In this document: in pieces, positions 27,314 through 33,986 of the stretch
Layout: each line of letters opens with the position of its first letter
How positions within the stretch are numbered: position 1 is the first letter of the stretch
DNA from: Nitrospira_D sp019636945
GTDB taxonomy: Bacteria > Nitrospirota > Nitrospiria > Nitrospirales > Nitrospiraceae
Direction of reading: 5' to 3'
Length of the DNA: 64,000 nt
Assembly (NCBI RefSeq): GCF_047338595.1
Contig: NZ_JBLFBO010000001.1
Coordinates: 186,001 to 250,000 of the forward strand
Notes under the pieces: generated by a model
Told to the model about the DNA's origin: nothing
Databases searched by the model: none
The model's input: the letters and a program-made list of their open reading frames with translations, nothing else
Made by a program: the position numbers and the translations under genes

Positions 27314-28090
27314 TCAGTCCTTGGCCTCGAACCACAGATTCAATGAAACCGTTTCATTCGCCGTGATAGTCAGTGCCTGTTCTCGCATGCCGAGAATCGG
27401 ATGCCACACTTTGAGGCGGTACTTTCCCGGCGGAAGATCATCGATGGAGAAGGCGCCTCCTGCATCCGTAACCGAAAAATACGGGTGGTCGATCGCATAG
27501 CCCCAGCTCTGCATATAGGGATGCATACTACACTGCATGCTGAACACTCGTCGCCCGTTGACCAACTGCACGGCCTCGGTCGTCCCGCTCACCTCCAAGG
27601 ACGGGCGATAAAACACCATATCGCCTCCCGTTTGGTCGAATGCATACCCTTGAATGTCGTGCGGGATTGAGTCTCGATTGAACACCGTGATCAGCCGCTT
27701 ATCGCCCACCACGGTCACGAACGGCACAAACCGACAGTGGCTTGCTTCCACTTGGGCATCGGTGAAGGGAAAGGGCTTTCCACGCTCCACACCTTCCACC
27801 ATGACCAACACGTCCTTGAGGCCGCCGTCTGGCCTGACCGTGATTTCTCTCATGAGCCGATACCCGTTGAGATCAGACCGCTGAGCACAATATTCGTGAT
27901 CGAGATAACGACGCAACTCGAATTCCTTCGGCGGCGGGACCGTACCGATGAAGGTGACGGTGCCACGCACGGTAGCCCCCTCCACCACTGGCACAGACTC
28001 ATAGGCCCAGGCCTCTGTTCCGAGACACATGGTCAGGACCACGAGCATCCAGCCAACCAAACAACCTCCCGTTCTGAACTCTTGTTTCAC
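27314..28090 (-). CDS. Periplasmic cupredoxin-like protein with carboxypeptidase-regulatory-like domain
   Basis: A 258-residue exported protein. The GTG at 28090 is chosen because GGAAGGA precedes it by five bases and a signal peptide follows (WMLVVLTMCLGTEAWAYES). The central domain ends with a type-1-copper pattern: His in DSIPHDIQGY, then C, H and M in FSMQCSMHPYMQ. The C-terminal segment AGGAFSIDDLPPGKYRLKVWHP is a carboxypeptidase-regulatory-like (Ig-like) fold. It may shuttle electrons or carry copper in the periplasm. Neighbouring CopD-like and cytochrome genes support a copper/electron-transfer cluster. Confidence 0.83.
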   Translation of the reverse strand: MKQEFRTGGCLVGWMLVVLTMCLGTEAWAYESVPVVEGATVRGTVTFIGTVPPPKEFELRRYLDHEYCAQRSDLNGYRLMREITVRPDGGLKDVLVMVEGVERGKPFPFTDAQVEASHCRFVPFVTVVGDKRLITVFNRDSIPHDIQGYAFDQTGGDMVFYRPSLEVSGTTEAVQLVNGRRVFSMQCSMHPYMQSWGYAIDHPYFSVTDAGGAFSIDDLPPGKYRLKVWHPILGMREQALTITANETVSLNLWFEAKD

Positions 28091-28510
28091 ATTGTCCTTC
28101 CTTCGCACCCTGCTCGTCTCACACTGGTTGCGTGATCTCATGCGGAGTGATCCGAATCCGGTCACGTAAAAACCTCACCGCCGAGGGTCTGGCCAGCGGC
28201 GCAGCTATAAGTCGCAACCGGCTTGGACAGATCGTCATGGGATATCGAGATGATCCCGCCGATATCCAAGCTGAGCGTTGCACACAGAGACCGCAGAAAG
28301 CTATGGAATTGTTGTACCGCATGGTTCTGTCTGACGCAAGACCGCGTCGACGAGAACACATCCCGTACTATACATGCGGCCAACCTGCTCTGAGACTGCC
28401 GAAGCACTCATAGTCCTGAGCAAAGTCGAGGGGTTGGAGGAGGAAACCACTCGGGCAGGCTAGCTCGTAAATCATGAAACTTGAAACTCAGGATCGTGCG
28501 TCACTCCGTT
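28091..28510. other. Intergenic region, about 420 bases, no gene recognised
   Basis: Short overlapping ORFs occur on both strands (for example 28132-28413 plus and 28162-28407 minus) but none has a ribosome site plus family features. It should contain the promoter of the cupredoxin gene and the end of the Rieske-gene transcript. Confidence 0.5.
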
Positions 28511-29551
28511 TTAGGTCACCCATCTGAGCATGGTCTGTTCAGGAACCGGATGCTGAGGATCACGCACACCGGCCAACAGATCACTATGATATTTCTTCAA
28601 CTGCCGGTACCACACGGCCGGTGTGTCCGATTCCAAGTGCAATAACATACTTCCATGCCGGCCGAACCCTTGTTCCTGCGATTCCAAAATCGTCCGATCT
28701 TGGCCAAGAATCGTCCTGAGAGTCCGACGGACCAGCCATCCAACAGGAAACCCGCGCAGAAAATTCCATCCCACGCAGATGTCGAATCGACTCCGTTCGT
28801 CGGTCAGCGGGGTGGCCACCAACATGACGGACGCAAACCGGTCGCCGATCTCCCATCGCTCCAAATGGATGCCGGGTAGGACGAAGTCGACCGTGGTCGT
28901 CGCCGAACCCAACCTTGGAGATAACGCCCGAAAGATAAAGGTATCCGGCAACAAGACGTTCTTCGAGATCGTTCGAAACCCCAACGGCAGTCGGGTGAAT
29001 AGTTTTTCTTTCTCCCTGGCTGCCTCACGCCGCCGGAAGTAGTTGTTGTGCACGAATGGGACATGAGCGGGATCCATGAGACTATCCACTGCGAAATCCC
29101 ACCGGACTTTTGCCTGGGCGGACTCGCGCACCGAGACCATCGGACTGCCGTCTGCTGGAATCGGCAAAGAGGGAGGCGGACTCGACGGCTTCCGGCATCG
29201 ATCGTTTCCCATATAGACCCACACCCAGCCATCCCGCTCCTCTACCGGGAATGTCCGCACACAGGCCGAGGCGGGTGATGGATGCAGTACGTTACCGAGA
29301 GCCGGAACCTCGATGCACTCCCCCGAGGACATGAAGCGCCACCCATGAAACGGACAACGCAAGGAATCCCCTTCCTGCCGGCCAGAGGAGAGTGGGACGC
29401 CTTTATGGGGGCAGCGATCGTGTAATGCTTGTACCAGGCCACGCCGATCCCGAAAGAGGACAAGCGGTTGGTTGCAAAGGACGGCGGGATATGGCCGACC
29501 GACGCGGACGTTCATGCTTTCTGTGGCAATATACCAGAATCCTTCGAGCAT
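28511..29551 (-). CDS. Rieske [2Fe-2S] non-haem iron oxygenase
   Basis: A 346-residue oxygenase alpha subunit. The Rieske cluster ligands are complete: C-x-H in RCPHKG near residues 47-49 and C-x2-H in RCPFHGW near 66-69. The catalytic domain shows DSLMDPAHVPFVHNNYF, with the two histidines spaced as in the mononuclear-iron site. The single-subunit layout matches vanillate demethylase / pheophorbide a oxygenase-type enzymes, which hydroxylate or demethylate ring compounds. No reductase partner is adjacent. The substrate is unknown. Confidence 0.88.
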   Translation of the reverse strand: MLEGFWYIATESMNVRVGRPYPAVLCNQPLVLFRDRRGLVQALHDRCPHKGVPLSSGRQEGDSLRCPFHGWRFMSSGECIEVPALGNVLHPSPASACVRTFPVEERDGWVWVYMGNDRCRKPSSPPPSLPIPADGSPMVSVRESAQAKVRWDFAVDSLMDPAHVPFVHNNYFRRREAAREKEKLFTRLPLGFRTISKNVLLPDTFIFRALSPRLGSATTTVDFVLPGIHLERWEIGDRFASVMLVATPLTDERSRFDICVGWNFLRGFPVGWLVRRTLRTILGQDRTILESQEQGFGRHGSMLLHLESDTPAVWYRQLKKYHSDLLAGVRDPQHPVPEQTMLRWVT

Positions 29552-29637
29552 TCAGTCCTGTGGGATCAGTCGCCAAGTGGATCGAGCATTTCCTTGAGCC
29601 TTCGACGGATGCAGGTGGAGCTTGAAGTGGAGAGGCG

Positions 29638-29666
29638 TGCAGGGAGCCATAAAATGGCTCCCTGCA
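29638..29666. terminator. Perfect 13-bp hairpin between OMP and Rieske genes
   Basis: TGCAGGGAGCCAT and ATGGCTCCCTGCA pair perfectly across an AAA loop. It lies 50 bases after the outer-membrane gene stop and 86 bases before the Rieske gene start, both on the minus strand. No T run follows, so it may be a weak terminator, an attenuator or an RNA-stability element. Confidence 0.6.
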
Positions 29667-29715
29667 ACATGTAACCGGATATCATGATCCACCTTGCTCG
29701 TACGGTATTGCCCCG

Positions 29716-30420
29716 CTAGAACCCGATGGCCCCATAAATGCCGGTGGTCCAGTAATTGTTCACCGTGTTGGTTTGGTTGGAGGCCAGGTGGAACCGGCTG
29801 TCGAGACCAAGCCACAACTCTTTCCATACGCGAAACTCCGCACCGCCGCCGAACTGAACCCCGATATCCAAATAATTGATCTGGCTCGACGTCGGGCTGA
29901 TGACGTGGAAATCCAATCCGGCCGGAATGATCCAGGGCTGGAAATCAGTTCCTTGTCGGAACTTCACTTTGGGGGCTACGCTCACGGTCAGCATGGTCAA
30001 TTGCACTTTACTCACACCGCCGTTACTGACGCCCGTCACACCGGTGGTATCTCCATTCGCAACGTTTGCGGATGCCCACCTCTTGAATTCCATTCCGATC
30101 TCGCCGACGAGCGCAACACCGGGCACCATGCCCCACAAGTCCTTGGTGAGCATGAGATCCGCCCCCCCACCGATGTAGTAGCCACCGTTGCCATCATTTT
30201 TCCCGGCGGCACCATGGCCGTCCGTGATCAACTCTCCGGCACGATCGCTGAGCAGCTCGCCATAGCCTCCACGAAAGAACACGCGGTTCCCTGTCGTGGT
30301 GGTTTCCTTTGTCGTATCTTGGGCCAGAGCGGTCTCTCCGCCTGAAAAGGCGCTCGCCGCCGCGAGCGATAATACGACTGCCCACACTCTGATGTTCCCC
30401 CTGCTTCTCAATGCCTGCAT
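29716..30420 (-). CDS. Outer-membrane beta-barrel protein
   Basis: A 234-residue protein with a signal peptide cleaved near ALAQD. The mature chain alternates short strands (RVFFRGGYGELL, GGYYIGGGADLMLT, VALVGEIGMEFKRWA, LTMLTVSVAPKVKF, LDIGVQFGGGAEFRV, LWLGLDSRFHLA) and ends IYGAIGF with a C-terminal Phe, the classic outer-membrane insertion signal. It is probably an 8-stranded OmpA/OmpW-like barrel. It has 114 bases upstream and the hairpin at 29638 downstream. Function is unknown. Confidence 0.83.
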   Translation of the reverse strand: MQALRSRGNIRVWAVVLSLAAASAFSGGETALAQDTTKETTTTGNRVFFRGGYGELLSDRAGELITDGHGAAGKNDGNGGYYIGGGADLMLTKDLWGMVPGVALVGEIGMEFKRWASANVANGDTTGVTGVSNGGVSKVQLTMLTVSVAPKVKFRQGTDFQPWIIPAGLDFHVISPTSSQINYLDIGVQFGGGAEFRVWKELWLGLDSRFHLASNQTNTVNNYWTTGIYGAIGF

Positions 30421-30534
30421 GACACTCTCCTTCCCTGGTTACGCATCGAGGAGCACGGCCCTCCTTCGAGCAATCAACTGACGATATCTGATCGCATGCG
30501 CTTTATCTGGCTTGTCCAACCCTCAACCGACCAC

Positions 30535-31041
30535 TCATACGTCCACCTCCGTGATCTGCAGGTTCGGACACCAGTCCGCTTCTGCCCGGCGCGCCACTTC
30601 CCTGAGCTGACTCGCCATCGGAGGCGAGCCTGGGTCGCGCGACAGCCCCACACAGCGTGAGCAAATAAACCGGCAGCGAGACAGGCACGATCGCTCGGGA
30701 CATCCTCTATCCGCGCCGACTTTCTCCGCCTGCTCAAGACAATAGGCCTTCGCGTCGCGGGCACTGAGGCTCTCCTGATAGCAGCGGAGGGCGGCATAGA
30801 AGTTGATCCGGCTCACGACGAGTCTGCCTTCGAGTGTGATGTGGACATCGCGCAGGTCCCAGGCTTCCTCGATCATTCGCGCAACGATCCCCACCGACAT
30901 CGGAAAGTCCTCAAAGTACGCCACGTACTCGGCCCCCTCCTCATCCGCCTCCGCGTCGCACACCGGTGCCATTCGGATCAGCTTGAGCAACGTCGGGGCG
31001 TCGACAACCTGTGCTTCAGGAATTGCGATTGAGAGATGCAC
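30535..31041 (-). CDS. Hypothetical protein with a Cys-rich C-terminal cluster
   Basis: A 168-residue soluble protein. The GTG at 31041 is preferred because AGGAG lies six bases before it; the frame extends to a TTG at 31056. The first 95 residues look like an alpha/beta domain. Six cysteines then fall within about 30 residues (YCLEQ, then GCPERSCLSRCRFICSRC), suggesting a metal or Fe-S site. I do not recognise the family. It is preceded by the best sigma-54 promoter in the window (31255-31269) and by the gene of a sigma-54 activator, so regulated expression is likely. Confidence 0.7.
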   Translation of the reverse strand: MHLSIAIPEAQVVDAPTLLKLIRMAPVCDAEADEEGAEYVAYFEDFPMSVGIVARMIEEAWDLRDVHITLEGRLVVSRINFYAALRCYQESLSARDAKAYCLEQAEKVGADRGCPERSCLSRCRFICSRCVGLSRDPGSPPMASQLREVARRAEADWCPNLQITEVDV

Positions 31042-31254
31042 GACCAGCTCCTGCAAGAAATGATTCGGTAGCCAATACTGCCTGTGGAAAAAACAATGAG
31101 AGGGCCACTCTCACCTGTGACCCCCTCATCGCTGACACGTGGCGGCCGGGACTGCCGCTCACAATGGGGTGGACTGTACTGGATCGCGATAGGGCAACTC
31201 GCCATCCAGCCCGCAGAGAGAGCTCGGTCTCTCGACGTTGTTCCAGCTATATCA

Positions 31255-31269
31255 GCAACTGTCGTGCCA
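31255..31269 (-). promoter_or_regulatory. Consensus sigma-54 promoter
   Basis: The minus strand reads TGGCACGACAGTTGC: perfect -24 and -12 elements with exact spacing, the best match in the window. The predicted transcript starts near 31243 and runs leftward into the Cys-rich gene, with a leader of about 200 bases. Confidence 0.75.
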
Positions 31270-31279
31270 TCCTTATTTG

Positions 31280-31293
31280 TCATTCATGAATGA
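31280..31293. promoter_or_regulatory. Perfect 14-bp palindrome TCATTCATGAATGA
   Basis: Lies just upstream of the -24 box of the sigma-54 promoter at 31255-31269. It shares the string CATGAATGAA with a second palindrome 295 bases further upstream, as expected of an activator-binding site. Confidence 0.5.
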
Positions 31294-31574
31294 ATGATGC
31301 TCGCATCAGATGCGAAGATGAATGGCTTTCGTCAACCTTGCTGTCTGCGCCTACAACGCAGGAGACTCCACACTCTTGGACAGTGGTGGACTGGATCTCC
31401 TCATTCGCTCACATATCATCCGCTTAGGCTGTCCATACCAATGGACGTTCGCTCCCGGAATGCAGGGGAGAAAAGGGACATCCAAACCATCACGGCCTGT
31501 TGGAGCTCGCAAGATGAGAGCACCACAAGCTGAAGGCAGGCATGGCTCTTCCGTCGTCCGATTGGCGCTCCACG

Positions 31575-31590
31575 TTCATGGATCCATGAA
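31575..31590. promoter_or_regulatory. Perfect 16-bp palindrome TTCATGGATCCATGAA
   Basis: Continues as TGAATC so that CATGAATGAA is shared with the palindrome at 31280-31293. It lies about 310-330 bases upstream of the sigma-54 promoter, a plausible enhancer distance. Confidence 0.5.
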
Positions 31591-31826
31591 TGAATCCGAA
31601 CAATGCGTACAATCGCATCGATGAAGAATGCGGTGATGAGAGCAATCCGATCGGTGGGGAGATTCAGCAGATCAGGAGGCTTGGTCCCCCGATCCTCCCG
31701 TAGCGGGATTCATCAGGCGAATGGGGCAACGCTCGAAGACGGCAGTTTTGATCTTCTGATGAGGCGCTCTCATGACGTGGGAAACAGTGATCCACGAAAG
31801 GAAGGGGACAAGAGTACGGGTACGAC

Positions 31827-33281
31827 CTATTCGATGCTATACGCGCGAAGTTTGTTATAGAGGCTCGCTCGACTGATTCTGAGTAATTTGGCTGCTTTCA
31901 ATCGGTTTCCTGCCGTTTTTTGCAGGGCATCAACGATTCGAGTGCGCTCCGTGTGAGCCACGGCGCCACGCGACGCCGAGCGTAAACTTTCGTCCTCTTC
32001 CCCCAGAGCCTGGTCAAGAAGATCCTGGCAAGGCAGCGACGGGCCGACCGTCGTCACCACAGCCCGCTCGATATAGTGCTGCAACTGTCGGACATTCCCC
32101 GGCCAAGGAGCGTCCCGTAACAACCGCAAAGCCCGCTCCTCCACGGATCGCACCGGCTGATGATGTCGTGCGCAGGAGGCTGCGACGAAATGCCGGACAA
32201 GCAATGGGATATCGTCTCGCCGCTCCCGTAATGCCGGCAAATACAGAGGCAGCACAGCCAATCGATAATACAGATCCTGCCGAAACGTTTTTGCTTTCAC
32301 GAGTTCCGTCAGATCTTTGTTCGAAGCTGAGATGACACGCGCATGGATCTTGACCGTTCGCGTCCCACCCACCGGCTTGATCTCGCCCTCCTGCAGAACC
32401 CGCAGCAATTTGGCTTGAAAGGTCGGCGTCGTGTCGGCAATCTCATCCAGAAAGATCGTGCCGCCGTCGGCCTCATCAAACAAGCCTCGCTTGTTCATCA
32501 CCGCCCCGGTGAAAGCTCCCTTTACATGCCCGAATAACTCGCTTTCGAGCAGCGTCTCCGGCAATGAGCCGCAGTCGACCACGACGAACGGCCGATCCCT
32601 TCTGGGACTGAGGGCATGAATCGTTTTCGCCAGAAGTTCTTTCCCCGTTCCGCTCTCACCTTGAATGAGAACGGTCGCCGAGCTCTCCGCAACCAGACGG
32701 GTCATGTCGAAGAGCTGCTGCATGATCGGACTTCGACCGATCAAGTCACCAAGACCATTCGCAAGAGGTGTGGTAGGGCTGTCCTCCGCTGTAGCAGCCT
32801 GAACAGACTTCGATGTCGGCTGGAAAAGCACCAACATGGAGACGACGGATCCATTCGCGTCCGTCAACGGAAAGGCCTGCTGCATCCCGCAAGCCTTGCC
32901 GTCACCTCCGCCTGAACATGAGACACACTGCACCTCGGGCGTCTCAAACACCTTAATAGCGGGGCAGGTCCCGCAGGGATCAGTTCGATTGGCAAAGGCT
33001 TCATAGCACTTCGCATGTTGCCGGCGAACGAGGGTATTCTCCTGCACCGACCAGGCTGCTTCGTTCGCATAGACCACATTGAAGGATTGATCCATGACCG
33101 CCACCCGATCGGATAGGCCTCCGGCCAGCTGCCTGATGGCTTCGACTCGCGCGGTGATGATGGGATCTTGGGGTACGAGATTGCTGGAGCGTTCTGGGTC
33201 AGACAAGGCGTTCTCGCTTCCGGAGATACGGCGCCCGGACCCTAGAGCCGATGGCGGCCGACATGAACATGAATGCGCCAT
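31827..33281 (-). CDS. Sigma-54-dependent activator, PAS-AAA-Fis
   Basis: A 484-residue enhancer-binding protein without a receiver domain. Residues ~45-165 form a PAS-like sensor with many cysteines (KCYEAF, PCGTCPA, VQCVSCSGG, KACGMQ), which could bind a metal, Fe-S cluster or redox signal. The AAA+ domain has GESGTGKE (Walker A), GAFTGA (sigma-54 contact), IFLDEI (Walker B) and RQDLYYRL. The C-terminus is a Fis-type HTH (KTAGNRLKAAKLLRISRASLYNKL). The start is uncertain by about 30 residues. It probably controls the sigma-54 promoter at 31255 or others in the window. Confidence 0.93.
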   Translation of the reverse strand: MAHSCSCRPPSALGSGRRISGSENALSDPERSSNLVPQDPIITARVEAIRQLAGGLSDRVAVMDQSFNVVYANEAAWSVQENTLVRRQHAKCYEAFANRTDPCGTCPAIKVFETPEVQCVSCSGGGDGKACGMQQAFPLTDANGSVVSMLVLFQPTSKSVQAATAEDSPTTPLANGLGDLIGRSPIMQQLFDMTRLVAESSATVLIQGESGTGKELLAKTIHALSPRRDRPFVVVDCGSLPETLLESELFGHVKGAFTGAVMNKRGLFDEADGGTIFLDEIADTTPTFQAKLLRVLQEGEIKPVGGTRTVKIHARVISASNKDLTELVKAKTFRQDLYYRLAVLPLYLPALRERRDDIPLLVRHFVAASCARHHQPVRSVEERALRLLRDAPWPGNVRQLQHYIERAVVTTVGPSLPCQDLLDQALGEEDESLRSASRGAVAHTERTRIVDALQKTAGNRLKAAKLLRISRASLYNKLRAYSIE

Positions 33282-33317
33282 GGGAACTCACCGGGGCTTT
33301 TTCATTCTTGCCATACG

Positions 33318-33719
33318 CTATCTGCCCTCAGCTCCCGGTCCGTGATTGAGTAATTGTTGCACACAGTTCTTCAGCTCCGCAATATGGACCGGCTTGTCGA
33401 AGTAGGCGTTCGCACCCGCTTTCAGTACCTGTGCTTTCAATCGCGCATCGCCGAACGCCGTCATGACAACGATCGGACACTGCGGTGCCACGGTCCGTAA
33501 CCGACTGACATAATCATCGCCTCCCGCCGGCATTCGCAGGTCAGTCAGGATCGCATCCGGCACGGATTGCAGGACCGATAGAAACGCTTCATCCCCATCC
33601 CGCGCTTCGCGGAGTTGATAGCCCATTCCACAAAACTCATCACACAGCAGGCTGCGCATCTCTCGGTCATCTTCGACAATCAACAGCACGGCACCCTTTC
33701 CGTTTGTCACAGGCGACAT
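33318..33719 (-). CDS. Stand-alone receiver-domain response regulator
   Basis: A 133-residue CheY-like protein starting MSPVTNGKG. The ATG at 33719 has GGAGAGG directly before it; the ORF extends to 33773 without a ribosome site. Receiver landmarks: VEDDRE (acidic pocket), LTDLRMP (phospho-acceptor Asp), MTAF (conserved Thr) and FDKPV (Lys). No output domain. It lies between the PAS activator downstream and the large PAS kinase upstream, and may relay phosphate among them. Confidence 0.88.
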   Translation of the reverse strand: MSPVTNGKGAVLLIVEDDREMRSLLCDEFCGMGYQLREARDGDEAFLSVLQSVPDAILTDLRMPAGGDDYVSRLRTVAPQCPIVVMTAFGDARLKAQVLKAGANAYFDKPVHIAELKNCVQQLLNHGPGAEGR

Positions 33720-33769
33720 CCTCTCCGGCCCCCATCCGATTGATCGCACGCTCTTAGGTTGTTGAACCA

Positions 33770-33784
33770 GCAAGGTGCATGCCG
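33770..33784 (-). promoter_or_regulatory. Candidate sigma-54 promoter of the receiver gene
   Basis: The minus strand reads CGGCATGCACCTTGC: GG-N10-GC spacing exact, TTGC perfect, -24 box with mismatches at both ends. The transcript would start near 33758, about 40 bases before the ATG at 33719. Confidence 0.5.
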
Positions 33785-33986
33785 TCGGCGAAGGGAAGAA
33801 GTCGGCAGAATTTCAAGACAATGAGGGGAGGCGGATGGAGTGGAGGAACTCGATTGGCGAGAAAGACGACAGTCACCGACACATCAGTGTTGCGGGATGC
33901 CACAGAGATCGCTGGTGAGGGGTGAAAGGTAAAGGGTGAAATGATCAACGGGACGCGAGTAAGAATGACCGCAGGAAGCGGTCGTT
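33785..33986. other. Spacer with a TGAGGGGTGAAAGG-type repeat
   Basis: Contains the low-complexity string GGTGAGGGGTGAAAGGTAAAGGGTGAAATG near 33916-33943, of the same class as the spacer repeats at 21091, 22026 and 25322. ORFs here look spurious. Confidence 0.5.

Larger units (their letters stand above)
31042..31826. other. Long regulatory spacer, no gene
   Basis: About 785 bases between the Cys-rich gene and the sigma-54 activator gene, both minus strand. Short plus-strand ORFs (31294-31533, 31322-31624) have no family features. The region holds a sigma-54 promoter (31255-31269) and two perfect palindromes (31280-31293, 31575-31590). Confidence 0.6.

Noticed and set aside
28119..28413. Overlapping ORFs on both strands upstream of the cupredoxin gene
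   Set aside because: All lack ribosome sites and conserved motifs.
31294..31624. Plus-strand ORFs of 79-100 residues
   Set aside because: No ribosome site, no family, and they overlap the sigma-54 regulatory region.
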